Source: Ogataea parapolymorpha DL-1 (lineage: Eukaryota; Ascomycota; Pichiomycetes; Pichiales; Pichiaceae). From it: a stretch of DNA of 64,000 nucleotides. The stretch lies in the NCBI RefSeq assembly GCF_000187245.1, contig NC_027861.1:248001-312000 (forward strand), written 5' to 3'. A program made the position numbers and the translations under genes. This document shows positions 18,796 to 29,375 of the stretch, piece after piece. Every line of letters begins with the position of its first letter. The first letter of the stretch is position 1. The notes under the pieces are model-generated. The model made no database searches. It was not told the DNA's origin and was given only the letters and a program-made list of their open reading frames with translations.

Positions 18796-19089
18796 TTCGA
18801 GATCCAGTGAGGTAGGAGACGTGAGTTGTAGCCGAAAAATCACTGGCCAAAATTCTGCAGAAAACGTCTAAAATTTTATTCACCCAATCTGGAAAATCAG
18901 TTAGATTTTGACGGATAAAGTGCGAACGCCTAAAAATGAATAACGATCTGCTCAATAATCGCTGCAGCTGAAAAAATACGATATGCTGAATCATTAGATC
19001 TCTGCTATTCGGGTTAATGTAACATATATAGCGTATTTGATGCATTATATAGCTGAGTAGCTTATGAATAGTGGTAGCGTACCACGATG

Positions 19090-19905
19090 CTAGTTCAAGA
19101 GTATCTTGTTTTTCTTCCCGCATGGACGACAACGGAGCTTGTCCAGACCGGCCTCCTTAGTTTCTGTTTGAAACGATATATTGGAATAAGTGTTTAGTTG
19201 TTTGGGAAGGCCATGTGTGTTAGGCGCTGAACTGTGGCTGTTCCCTTCGAGGCCCTCGTACTTCATCTTCTTATCTTTATGAAGCAAAGTCATCAGTTTC
19301 TTGTTAAACATGTAGTCGGAACCCGAAACAAACTTGATGATATTCCCCGTGCCAGTTAATGATCTGTCCATCGCGGTGGACGCGTCAGTATCAAATGAAT
19401 CCAACAGTGCAGTAACGTTCTTAGTTTGGAAATTGCCAGAGGTCAATTTAGACGGATTAGAAGCCTTGGGCTCCGCGTACGATAAATCTTTCTCGCTGAT
19501 TTCGTTCTCCTTCCCATTGCGAGGCGTTTCGTAGCTCCACTGTCTAGGGCGCCCAACCTTGGTGAAATACGAGAGTGTCAGCGAAGGAAAGGAGCTGGAA
19601 GAACTCGACGAGCTCGAAGAGGATGATGGCCGTAAGTTTATGTTTTGTATTTGGCCAAAAGCGTTCTCGGGAGAAGAAGGAGAGCATCTGCGCAGCGGAC
19701 TAGAGACTAGTGGTAGAGACCCACAAACACAAAAATTGCGATCAACTGAATGGTATCGACAGCGCAACGACCTGCTATCAATTAGTCCTTTGAACTTTCC
19801 CTTTTTAATCGTAGCATAAGGCGCTGAATGTTGGAAGTCCGCCAGCAAAAAAGGCTCGTTGTCATCAGACAGTCTCCAACTTTTGGGGTAGTTGGTGACA
19901 GCCAT
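19090..19905 (-). CDS. Uncharacterised Ser-rich protein, 271 aa, in frame behind SLX8
   Basis: An ORF starting with the ATG at 19905, only 15 bp after the SLX8 TGA and in the same frame, with no other stop between. I do not recognise a family. Seen: a short folded-looking start (KSWRLSDDNEPFLLADF), a Cys/Arg/Ser/Pro-rich stretch, a run of 12 Ser encoded by all six serine codons at 19591-19626, then polar disordered sequence ending in a basic CGKKNKILLN tail. It may be translated from its own short transcript starting inside SLX8 or, less likely, as a readthrough extension. Confidence 0.55.
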   Translation of the reverse strand: MAVTNYPKSWRLSDDNEPFLLADFQHSAPYATIKKGKFKGLIDSRSLRCRYHSVDRNFCVCGSLPLVSSPLRRCSPSSPENAFGQIQNINLRPSSSSSSSSSSSSFPSLTLSYFTKVGRPRQWSYETPRNGKENEISEKDLSYAEPKASNPSKLTSGNFQTKNVTALLDSFDTDASTAMDRSLTGTGNIIKFVSGSDYMFNKKLMTLLHKDKKMKYEGLEGNSHSSAPNTHGLPKQLNTYSNISFQTETKEAGLDKLRCRPCGKKNKILLN

Positions 19906-19920
19906 AATAAATAAATCTAA

Positions 19921-20493
19921 TCAGCGCGAATCTTTTAATATTCGCACCTTAAGCCAAACAAGATCTTTATACTGGACCACCTTCCGGCAAAGTGCACAAC
20001 ATCCCCGAGAACCGTTTCGGACCTTGGAACTAGCCAAAGCTCGGTACACGCAATTGGAACAGTAAAAGTGGCCACACGGACTCACAACACATTGCTCGAT
20101 TTCATCAAAACAAATTGGACAAGTCACATCTGCCAAAGTCTTTACGCTATTTTGGCGACTAACGGCGTCATGTAAGAGATCGGATGTGGTTTTCTTTTCT
20201 TCCTGTGTTTCGCCATCAGACCCCAAAATTATAAGGTCATCGTCACTCTCTTCTGTATCTGTAAAGGTTTCTGATGCCCTGCGCTTTCTCGGGTTTTCTT
20301 CAAAGGGGCTGTTCGTTATGATAATTTCTGGATCGCTCTCCTCTCCAGAGTCGGCATCGTGTTCAGTACGAAATGAAGGATTATACACCGATGAATTATC
20401 CTCCGTACTTTGAATACTGATGAGACTGGAGTTAAAGTCTGGTGTTTGCATCGAAGATGCTCCCGATGCGATGTTCGGATGTCGAAAGCTCAT
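19921..20493 (-). CDS. SLX8: RING-finger SUMO-targeted ubiquitin ligase subunit Slx8
   Basis: A 190-residue protein from the ATG at 20493. The N-terminal two thirds is acidic and disordered, with two SUMO-interaction-like hydrophobic runs beside acidic residues (EIIITN and DLIILGSDGE). The C-terminus is a C3HC4 RING: CPICFD, CGHFYCSNC and CCALCRK, followed by YKDLVWLKVR, the usual Slx8 ending. Family knowledge: Slx5-Slx8 ubiquitinates SUMOylated nuclear proteins and protects genome stability. Other nuclear RING proteins (RNF4-like) are the only alternative. A TGA ends it, with another open frame directly in phase behind it. Confidence 0.78.
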   Translation of the reverse strand: MSFRHPNIASGASSMQTPDFNSSLISIQSTEDNSSVYNPSFRTEHDADSGEESDPEIIITNSPFEENPRKRRASETFTDTEESDDDLIILGSDGETQEEKKTTSDLLHDAVSRQNSVKTLADVTCPICFDEIEQCVVSPCGHFYCSNCVYRALASSKVRNGSRGCCALCRKVVQYKDLVWLKVRILKDSR

Positions 20494-20715
20494 CCTCTTG
20501 ACAATCAAAATGTATTTATTTTATTTCGCCCTAGAAAAACCACAGAATTGATTACAAACACATACACAGCCTTGAAATGTTTTAGCAGAGTAATATCGTT
20601 GCGTTGTTCTATAGTGCTCCAATATGGAAGCTGACCAAACAACTTTAAACGTTGAATTGTCACAAATTCTGCAAACCCCAGGCAAAATCAATCGGCCAAA
20701 GCACGGGAAAAGGCC

Positions 20716-21452
20716 TCACAGCAGGAACTTTGCGTACAAAACAGCCAGAATAACTAAGAGCACGGCCACAACGTACACGTTGGAAGAAGAAGTAGAAGTA
20801 GTAGCAGGTTCCTGCTTAGCTGGAGCAACGGCTGCAGCAGCTTCTTTGTTGTCAGTGGTAGCTGGGGCCAAAGGCATGGTCTCTGGTAACACATCGTCGG
20901 AACTCACCGCTTTCTTTTCGGAGACGGGTTTTTCATCTGAGCCACTGTAGCCATTGGCCAATGGAGCAGCTGCCAACACAGCGGTGTCCCTATCGTCTGA
21001 TTTAGATTGCTGTGAAGATTCTTCCTGGATAGTGTTGGTCAAGCTACTGTAGTTAAAGACCACCTTGACCTTCACATCAGTGGTGGAGCCCGCTTGGGAT
21101 TGAAGCTCGGGCCATATGGTGGAAACGGATTTTGGATCGAGATCATCGGAGCATGGGACGGAAACGATCAGGAATTTATCTTTGCACTTGGTGCCAATCG
21201 CAGGCTCCTTTGGAAGTCCCTGAAATATGATAGACACATCCATGCTCGATCCAGGCTTGACGATCGAGGCATTAGGACGCACGCAGTAAAGCTTTGGGGC
21301 TGTGGTTTTCACTTTGAAAGCGATACTGGTTTGCGAATCGTTGGTGATTGTGATGGAGCTCGTGGCCGAGGTCGTGAACGGTGCTGAATGTTAGGATCGT
21401 GTCCATTGATGTACTTACGCTCAAACTCTATATGTTTAGGACTTATTTGCAT
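20716..21452 (-). CDS. SCS2: VAP-family ER tail-anchored protein Scs2 (one intron)
   Basis: A 233-residue VAP after removing a 35-nt intron. Exon 1 (21452-21419) encodes MQISPKHIEFE plus one base; exon 2 (21383-20716) resumes with PPFTTSAT and continues through the MSP domain: FKVKTTAPKLYCVRPNA, then IVKPGSS and FQGLP. Splicing rebuilds the continuous EFEPPFT motif of VAP N-termini. After a Ser/Ala/Glu-rich linker, a C-terminal transmembrane anchor (VYVVAVLLVILAVLYAKF) ends the protein. Family knowledge: Scs2 binds FFAT motifs, tethers ER to plasma membrane and regulates phospholipid synthesis through Opi1. Confidence 0.93.
21384..21418 (-). other. Intron of SCS2 (35 nt)
   Basis: Starts GTAAGT at 21418, has branch site TCCTAAC and ends CAG at 21384. 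Only about 7 nt separate the branch A from the AG. Removing it joins ...IEFE to PPFTT in frame (phase 1). Confidence 0.88.
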
Positions 21453-21985
21453 TTTTCAGTTTTTGCTCCGTTGCGTACGTTGCGAGGGCACAGTCTTAAT
21501 GTATACGAAAAATCAACAGAATAATTAGGCAAATGTTCTGTGAAGACACCTTTGCATTTTAAGTGAGGGTAACGGAATTTCACCTAGAGAGCAATTAAGA
21601 TTTTACCCGGACACACCTACTCCCTTTTTCTTGGAGCCGACATCCTTACTCAGCAAGTATCCCACGATCAGCCATACAGAGTCTAGTTTTGACCTTCAAT
21701 CAATCGTGCTACTTGCTCTCTGTTGACTGTATGTATGCAGTAGCCGACTGCCCTTATTCGGCTCATTTTCGCTAAACTTTCACTTGGGCATACCACGACG
21801 CGAACAATTTTGACAAATCGGGAAATGTTCCCTTCCGGCAGTTTAAAGGAGACACGTCCCTTTGGGTACGTCAAATTGTTTCTCTTAAGACTTATCACCT
21901 TTTCTTCTATTGTCCTTCATAAACTCTCTACAGACGCTTTATACATCTAGCCTCTAACTCTCAGAGGCTCACATGAACATTTGAG
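21453..21985. other. Divergent intergenic region, 533 bp
   Basis: Shared upstream region of SCS2 (minus) and the 21986 gene (plus). It contains several CTCTC-rich stretches, TTTATACATC at about 21939-21948 as a weak TATA for the plus gene, and a 4-codon uORF at its right end. No RNA gene is apparent. Confidence 0.5.
21973..21984 (+). promoter_or_regulatory. Minimal upstream ORF (M-N-I-stop) one base before the main ATG
   Basis: ATG AAC ATT TGA occupies 21973-21984; the next base is G and the main ATG begins at 21986. A scanning ribosome would meet this uORF first, so it may dampen or condition translation of the 363-residue protein. Confidence 0.5.
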
Positions 21986-23077
21986 ATGAAGGCTATGAAG
22001 ACCAATCTACATTTAAACTTGAAATTTTCGAGAAAGGACTCGAGTTCAGCATCCCAGTCTGTCCCGACGCCAAACAGCAGCGTGACTGGATTTATGACTC
22101 CCGTCGATCAGGGCCAGTCATTTTTGTTCCAGACGCCAGCAGTGGGCCTTAGAAGGTCGGACTCTGTCAGCTCCCAGTATCCGGAACTGTCTAAGGTGAA
22201 CAGTTTCTCATCTATGACTTCGTCCTTTGACACGGCTGACAACAGTCCAGTGAACTTGCAGAACTACGAATTTAGTCCGGTTTTCGATGACATTCTAATA
22301 GGACTCTACCACTCATACGCAAACAAACCAAACATCACCCCTTTCAACATCAACTTTCCTCCATCTGGTATCGTTTCTAAAATTTCCAAGCAAATGTATC
22401 AACGCCTCATAAGTGACAGAACAATACAGTTGGACAAAAGTCAAAAAACCACAGACGATCTATTAACGGACTCTAACCAGGAGATATGTCTCTCAATTAT
22501 CCGAAGACGGCTGCTCGACCTGTGCAGTGCTGCTGCCGCTGAGTCCGAGACTCTCACTCGCTGCAATTCTGTTTCCTCGACATCCGGCCCATTTATACCC
22601 CAGCCAAGACCCTCCTGGCTTCACCAAAACCCAACTTTCTCTGCCACCCGACTCTCCTCTACCGATTCCCTTGTTGATTCTGTCCAGATCACGCCTCAAC
22701 AAGTGCCGCCGCTCCAGATGCCTTATAGAGACGCTCAGACCGATATTTCAATGATCACTCCGCCGCAGTCTAGGGCTGGCTACTCCCCTGCATCATCAAA
22801 ACCAAAACTGACTATTGACCACTTCTCCTTCGAAAACACTGCCAAATTGCAAAGCCCATTCACAGAGACACAGTTCCATTTTGGCCCATGTACGCAGTCT
22901 CCATCTAACCCCGTGTTTCCAAAGAGGCCACAAAAATCTAACTCGCTCAGCTCGCTATTCTCTGGACCTGGCACACCGACAGGAGCGGCAATGCCTGAAT
23001 TAGAGGTTGATCCTCTCTACAACGTCACAGCACAGCGGAAAAGAGATAGTCTCAAGCTCAAGAGAAACATGAAGTAG
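21986..23077 (+). CDS. Uncharacterised Ser/Pro-rich protein, 363 aa
   Basis: An ORF from the ATG at 21986. No family recognised. Seen: a Ser-rich N-terminus with many SP/TP sites, a compact conserved-looking segment at about 90-140 (SPVFDDILIGLYHSY, then NITPFNINFPPSGIVSKISKQ), a short helical part (about 165-185) with RRRLLDLC, and a long Pro/Ser/Gln-rich tail with further SP/TP sites and a basic KLKRNMK end. The composition suggests a phospho-regulated, largely disordered regulator; that is inference. No membrane or enzyme motifs. Confidence 0.7.
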   Translation: MKAMKTNLHLNLKFSRKDSSSASQSVPTPNSSVTGFMTPVDQGQSFLFQTPAVGLRRSDSVSSQYPELSKVNSFSSMTSSFDTADNSPVNLQNYEFSPVFDDILIGLYHSYANKPNITPFNINFPPSGIVSKISKQMYQRLISDRTIQLDKSQKTTDDLLTDSNQEICLSIIRRRLLDLCSAAAAESETLTRCNSVSSTSGPFIPQPRPSWLHQNPTFSATRLSSTDSLVDSVQITPQQVPPLQMPYRDAQTDISMITPPQSRAGYSPASSKPKLTIDHFSFENTAKLQSPFTETQFHFGPCTQSPSNPVFPKRPQKSNSLSSLFSGPGTPTGAAMPELEVDPLYNVTAQRKRDSLKLKRNMK

Positions 23078-23211
23078 ATAGAGGCCTGCACGTCGCTACG
23101 ATTACAATGGGTATTTATTATTAGTATGGAATTTAACAAGATTTTTCTTAGGGAGTAATTCCCAATGTAACGTTTTTCATTCAATAAACTAACGAAAATT
23201 TATCTATAAAA

Positions 23212-24903
<1,692 letters not shown>

Positions 24904-24907
24904 TTAT

Positions 24908-24915
24908 TTTATATA
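24908..24915 (-). promoter_or_regulatory. TATA box of PGI1
   Basis: TATATAAA on the minus strand, about 56-63 nt upstream of the PGI1 ATG, fitting a strong glycolytic promoter. Confidence 0.5.
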
Positions 24916-25036
24916 TGAACCAATCGAGCACCGCCACAAATGTTTTTTTACCACCCGACATTCGCCACGTTTTCACTATGTATTTCTAAACACCCTGGAA
25001 AACTGTTCTCCGCAAGAAACCGTCCGGGCTGTGCGG

Positions 25037-25768
25037 CTATTTTTCCGACTTCCAGGACGACTTTGCTTGCTCCCAGAGCTGTTTGGTGTATGCATCCATG
25101 TTCAAGATCTGCTGTTTCAAAGCATCGATTTGCTCTTCTGCGGCTTCGTTCTTCTCTTCCATTGCGTTGAAAAAATTACTCTCATTAATATCAAACTCCT
25201 TATTTTCGTAGTCCGTCCAAACATTTTGAAATTCCGAAAAAGACTGCTCATTATCCCGTGCAAGCCGCACCAGTAACCCCATTTGCGACATTTTCAGCTG
25301 TTCGACATTGTTCAAATACGCGCTATCAAAAAAGTTCAGTTTCCGAATGGACCGCCTCCTCTGCAAGCTCTCGTAAATAGCGTCTTGACCATCGATGAGC
25401 TGGCCTGTTGATGCAATCTTGTCAGCTAGCCGCGTCTCGCTTGTAGGTGTGAAGTCGTCGTCTGGCACCCCCGTATCCTCATAATTTGATCTACTAGGAA
25501 GATAATCTATGCTGGTGGATCCTGTTTGTTTTGGGGCACTGGCAGCGCTGTCTAGGTCATTGTGCAATCGATTGAAGAGCGTACCCTCTCCAAATTTATT
25601 AGTCGAAAGAACTTGAGAATCTTGCGAGACGTTGCTTTGAACAGCACTCAGGTCTGCATTCGGAGCATCGCTATCATAGCCGCTATCCTTGTGTACTATC
25701 GATGAGCTGCCACTTGATTTGCGCTCGAGCAAATCAAGGTTGGGACTTGTTTCCTGCAACACTGACAT
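25037..25768 (-). CDS. Uncharacterised coiled-coil protein, 243 aa
   Basis: An ORF from the ATG at 25768. Not recognised. The N-terminal half is Ser/Asp-rich and disordered; the C-terminal half (about 125-243) is helical with heptads, including DAIYESLQRRRSIRKLNFFD, VEQLKMSQMGLLVRLARD and a Glu-rich coiled coil ending QLWEQAKSSWKSEK. It looks like a subunit of a small coiled-coil assembly (for example endosomal BLOC-type or tethering), but no named family can be supported. Its start codon is only 37 bp from the GPI2 start on the other strand. Confidence 0.65.
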   Translation of the reverse strand: MSVLQETSPNLDLLERKSSGSSSIVHKDSGYDSDAPNADLSAVQSNVSQDSQVLSTNKFGEGTLFNRLHNDLDSAASAPKQTGSTSIDYLPSRSNYEDTGVPDDDFTPTSETRLADKIASTGQLIDGQDAIYESLQRRRSIRKLNFFDSAYLNNVEQLKMSQMGLLVRLARDNEQSFSEFQNVWTDYENKEFDINESNFFNAMEEKNEAAEEQIDALKQQILNMDAYTKQLWEQAKSSWKSEK

Positions 25769-25805
25769 GGTATTTATTATTTATGGTGAATATTTTTTTT
25801 TGACA
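25769..25805. promoter_or_regulatory. 37-bp gap between two divergent start codons
   Basis: Only 37 bp, mostly A/T with a run of nine T, separate the ATG of the coiled-coil gene (25768, minus) from the GPI2 ATG (25806, plus). Promoter elements for each gene must lie inside the other coding region, or one leader must overlap it. Confidence 0.6.
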
Positions 25806-26948
25806 ATGGACTCTGATGAGGATTCATCCTCAATAACTTCTCTCTCTGAGAGAGTGGAGAATGTAAAGTCCGCAAAAAAACACCCGTGGAAAAAGCTTCT
25901 TTGGTACAAACAGGATTATGAGGATAATTATACTGACGCGTCGTTCTTATCACAGCTAAAACGTAATTCAACGGTTATCAACTATTCATACTGGAAGCTT
26001 CTCTCAGACTTCACATTGATAGTACTTCATCTTTCCATTATCATGCTTGTTATACTGGTTTTCTACGGCATCTACAGGCTCAACTGGAATCCTCTGGTCC
26101 CAGCTTTACTAAGTTCTTCGCTAACAGCATTGGGTTTTATTGTCTATGTGATCACACTAAAAATCAGAAGGAACAGACTGATCAATTTGCAAAAACTAAA
26201 GATCGAGCAACTGACCCGCCCAACACGATACTCTAAATTTAACTCTTCCAAATCCCACCCCCCTTCCAGATCACCGTCGCCGTTTCCACACAACTTAGAA
26301 CTCACAGCAAAAGAGTCTACAATGGATTTGGAGAGATATTTGAGAGAACCAAATTCACCAGATCTTTTCAACACTCTCAAATCCTCTATTCTTATTCTCC
26401 TTACATTGCTAACATTCTCGCCTGTCTTAAAATCCTTGACAAACTCCACAGCATCAGATTCCATTTGGGCTTTGTCGACCTGGCTTTGTTTACTCAATGT
26501 TTTGTTCAATGATTATTCGATTGACTTCTCACATACAAGTCGCCAGTCTGAGTCTTCAACCTTTGAGCTTCAGACGTCTAATTCCAATCTGTCGAAAAAC
26601 ATCTCCCTGTCCAACGCCATTGTGCTAGCTTCCAGACTTAACTCAAATCTCAGCGCTTTCTGTTTTATAGTTTTCTCGATTGAGGTCTCTGGACTGTTCC
26701 CTGTCTTCAACAACTTCACGCGGCGTTGCCAGTTTTGGGCATTTCACTGGTTTCAGGTGGTAGCCATCACTACAGCAGTGGATTTTGCCGTCTACAAAAT
26801 TTTTGGCGTGGGCTGGTTCCTGTTATGGATAGGTCTGCAGTTCTGGATTATGGTAATTGGACCATGGCATTTCATCATGTTGCAAAAGTACAAAGACGAA
26901 TTGCAAGGGCCATGGGACCCGGCAAAACCAATATTCAAAACCATTTAA
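25806..26948 (+). CDS. GPI2: GPI-GlcNAc transferase subunit Gpi2 (PIG-C)
   Basis: A 380-residue polytopic ER membrane protein for the first step of GPI-anchor synthesis (transfer of GlcNAc to phosphatidylinositol). The diagnostic N-terminal motif HPWKKLLWYKQDYEDNYTD is present, followed by multiple hydrophobic helices, a polar loop with Ser/Pro (about 150-175) and a conserved end GPWHFIMLQKYKDELQGPWD. Start chosen at 25806, giving a normal acidic N-terminus; the in-frame ATG at 25767 lies within the divergent gene. Longer than S. cerevisiae Gpi2 (280 aa) mainly through loops. Confidence 0.92.
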   Translation: MDSDEDSSSITSLSERVENVKSAKKHPWKKLLWYKQDYEDNYTDASFLSQLKRNSTVINYSYWKLLSDFTLIVLHLSIIMLVILVFYGIYRLNWNPLVPALLSSSLTALGFIVYVITLKIRRNRLINLQKLKIEQLTRPTRYSKFNSSKSHPPSRSPSPFPHNLELTAKESTMDLERYLREPNSPDLFNTLKSSILILLTLLTFSPVLKSLTNSTASDSIWALSTWLCLLNVLFNDYSIDFSHTSRQSESSTFELQTSNSNLSKNISLSNAIVLASRLNSNLSAFCFIVFSIEVSGLFPVFNNFTRRCQFWAFHWFQVVAITTAVDFAVYKIFGVGWFLLWIGLQFWIMVIGPWHFIMLQKYKDELQGPWDPAKPIFKTI

Positions 26949-26990
26949 CGAGAATAAATATTTCGCTTTATTTTTACACCTTATTGTACA

Positions 26991-29264
26991 CTAACCATTA
27001 AAAACACCCGCTGCCAAACACAAGTTTCGCCGAGTAAAGTGCACCTTGTAAACAGGAGTCTTCCTGGTGAAATACACTGCCATGTGATCTTGCGTAGCAG
27101 CAAATTCTTTTCTTTTGCGCATCTCTTCTTGACGTCTTTGATAACGTTGATCTTGAGTATCTGCAGGTTGGTTTCCATCGCCATTTTTAGCTGCCAAAAC
27201 AGATTCCAATGTGAACTTCTCTGGTTGTGGATTGTTACTTTCCATTGTCCCTTTCTTCACGTCCCAAACGCGAACAGAGTTATCTGAACCGGAACTGACC
27301 AATACAGATCCGTCTTTGCTGAAAGCTAATGAATAGATGGAGCATCGTCCGTGTCCACGCATCGACTTCAGCTTACGCCCAGAGGCAATGTCAAACATGT
27401 TGATCACTGAATCTTCCCCTGCCGTGGCCAGCCATCTGCCGTCAGGAGAAACTGCCAAAGCGTTAACGGGCATGTTGTGACCGATGAAAATTCGGACTGA
27501 CTCTCCTCTGGCGATGTCCCACATCCGAACCGTTTTGTCGCTAGAACCCGTGAACAGATACGTGGAGTTTGGATGGAACTCTACCACGTCGACGTCATTC
27601 AGATGGCCTGCAAAAATTCGCAAAGGATATATGTGATCACATGACCATAATCTGGCCGTTTGGTCATGAGATGCAGTTGCAAAATAGTGCCCCAATGGGG
27701 AAAACTTCACGTCCCACACAGGCGAGTTGTGGCCTTTGTATGACACAAGCGAAGTGTAAGTATCCATTGACCATAATCTGACAGTTTTATCTTCCGAAGA
27801 TGAAAGAAGATAGTGGTTATCAGGACTGAAGCTTAATCCGTAAACCGCACCTGAGTGGCCTATTAAGCGACGGCATCCATCGACAGACTGGTCATAGGGG
27901 TCATTTCTTATAACGGATTTCAGTGGAGATCCATCAATACTCCATAGTTTGATAAATGAGTCCTGGAAACCTCCTGCCACAATAGTCGAATCGTCGTTGA
28001 ACTCAACGCAAGTCATATCGTTATTCGTATTGTGAAATGTGTACATGCATGTGCTTGGCAAGGAGGCTTGGACCGCATTAAGTTTGACTTTAGCCCGGGA
28101 ATCTTGAATTTTAGTGATTTCACGTTTAAGGTCGAAAGCTGTCTTTTGGGGCAGAGGAAGCGATTCTCGAGCAGGGGTATCCTCGCCAGCAGGATCCACC
28201 TTGAAATTTTCTTCGTATTCCTCCATCAGGGTTTTCTCTGGATTTTGATCTTTTTGCGCTTCGTCCTTTTGCTGAAGCTCTGCCTCCAACTCCTTGACAA
28301 ACTCCGGATCATCTGGGAACTTTCCCAGCTTGACAGCCTTGCTGTTGAAAACCTCAGATGATTCTGTATCTTTCTTGAGTCTGTGAGACTCGTCATTCAA
28401 CAACTGATATATTGCAGCAATTCCTTCTGTGTGCTCGCCATTCCCTTCCTCTTCTTGAGTAGTCACCTCGACCTGAGTGGTGATAGACATGGTGTTATTG
28501 ATAATTCTCACAATGATCCCACCTCCGATTGCCTCATTTTCATTAAGGAAACTCAAAATGAGGTTCATGGAGACCTTGGAAACGTTCACATGGTACTTTT
28601 CAGTCTTGAACAGCCTTGCAATCTCATTTTCCTCCAAATGGTCCGGTAAAGAAATTCCTGCCAGCGACCGTATCTCATAACTATGAGACAGTAGGTGATC
28701 GCTATGAAACTTTTCAAAGAAGCTTCTGGCATCGTTGACGTCACCACGTTGAATGAGCGTCAAATAGCTCTGGACAAAAATCGGATAGAGGAATTTCTCC
28801 AGCTCGTACTTATACATTTCAAGCGAGTTCTCGCACCATGAGCGATAAAGCAAGTAAGCTCTACCAAACATTTGAGGGTCCTCATCAAATTGTCTTTGCC
28901 TCGACGCGTTCTGTTGGTGGAGGTATTGTTGTTGTTGAAAGTGGATATTTGACCGGTTCGAGACAATGGTTTCTGGCTTCTGGAAGTTTGTAGTTGCGGG
29001 GCTCACAGGAATTGTCGGAGCACCTGGAATTTTGGTGGCTTCGTTTCTGAGAGTTGCCTCTGTTTGATGGTAGCCCTTTTTGTTCAGATACTCTAACACA
29101 ATTCGGTTCAAGTCAGCTTGAGAGAATTGCTGTTGGCCCTGAGCAACATTGGCAGATCCTGGGGCTCGTGTTTGCTGTGCTGCACGAGGATCGCTCCATT
29201 CCTGACCCTGAGCTGCCCTAGTCAAATTTTGCGGGTCGTTTTCCTCTTTTATAGGTCCCGTCAT
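26991..29264 (-). CDS. TAF5: TFIID/SAGA subunit Taf5 (WD40)
   Basis: A 757-residue nuclear transcription factor subunit. After a Gln-rich start there is a LisH motif (about 48-80: LNRIVLEYLNKKGYHQTEATL), the TAF5 NTD2 domain (about 125-255: YRSWCENSLEMYKYELEKFLYPIF), a linker and a C-terminal seven-bladed WD40 propeller with repeats such as GHSGAVYGLSFSPD, GHNSPVWDVKFSPLG and GHGRCSIYSLAFSKDG. Domain order is diagnostic for Taf5, shared by TFIID and SAGA. The length is close to the S. cerevisiae protein (798 aa). Confidence 0.96.
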   Translation of the reverse strand: MTGPIKEENDPQNLTRAAQGQEWSDPRAAQQTRAPGSANVAQGQQQFSQADLNRIVLEYLNKKGYHQTEATLRNEATKIPGAPTIPVSPATTNFQKPETIVSNRSNIHFQQQQYLHQQNASRQRQFDEDPQMFGRAYLLYRSWCENSLEMYKYELEKFLYPIFVQSYLTLIQRGDVNDARSFFEKFHSDHLLSHSYEIRSLAGISLPDHLEENEIARLFKTEKYHVNVSKVSMNLILSFLNENEAIGGGIIVRIINNTMSITTQVEVTTQEEEGNGEHTEGIAAIYQLLNDESHRLKKDTESSEVFNSKAVKLGKFPDDPEFVKELEAELQQKDEAQKDQNPEKTLMEEYEENFKVDPAGEDTPARESLPLPQKTAFDLKREITKIQDSRAKVKLNAVQASLPSTCMYTFHNTNNDMTCVEFNDDSTIVAGGFQDSFIKLWSIDGSPLKSVIRNDPYDQSVDGCRRLIGHSGAVYGLSFSPDNHYLLSSSEDKTVRLWSMDTYTSLVSYKGHNSPVWDVKFSPLGHYFATASHDQTARLWSCDHIYPLRIFAGHLNDVDVVEFHPNSTYLFTGSSDKTVRMWDIARGESVRIFIGHNMPVNALAVSPDGRWLATAGEDSVINMFDIASGRKLKSMRGHGRCSIYSLAFSKDGSVLVSSGSDNSVRVWDVKKGTMESNNPQPEKFTLESVLAAKNGDGNQPADTQDQRYQRRQEEMRKRKEFAATQDHMAVYFTRKTPVYKVHFTRRNLCLAAGVFNG

Positions 29265-29375
29265 GGAGAAAGAAGGTTTAATGTTTTTTGCAAATACAAA
29301 AAATCAAATGTGCACACTTTGAAAATTGACAGATCAAATTTAAACTTTATCTCACCTTCGGTTGATCACACGGGG

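Noticed and set aside
18782..19132. 116-codon minus-strand frame upstream of and overlapping the 273-aa gene, with a CTAACTGATTTTCCAG branch/acceptor-like sequence
   Set aside because: No GTAAGT-type donor lies within a plausible distance, and the frame does not join to the downstream gene. It is more likely promoter and leader sequence.
20624..20950. 108-codon plus-strand frame overlapping the SCS2 3' end
   Set aside because: It overlaps the SCS2 linker and anchor on the opposite strand and has no family features.
29118..29375. 86-codon extension of the Zn2Cys6 factor
   Set aside because: It overlaps the TAF5 N-terminus on the other strand; the zinc cluster normally lies near the N-terminus, as it does from the ATG at 29376.
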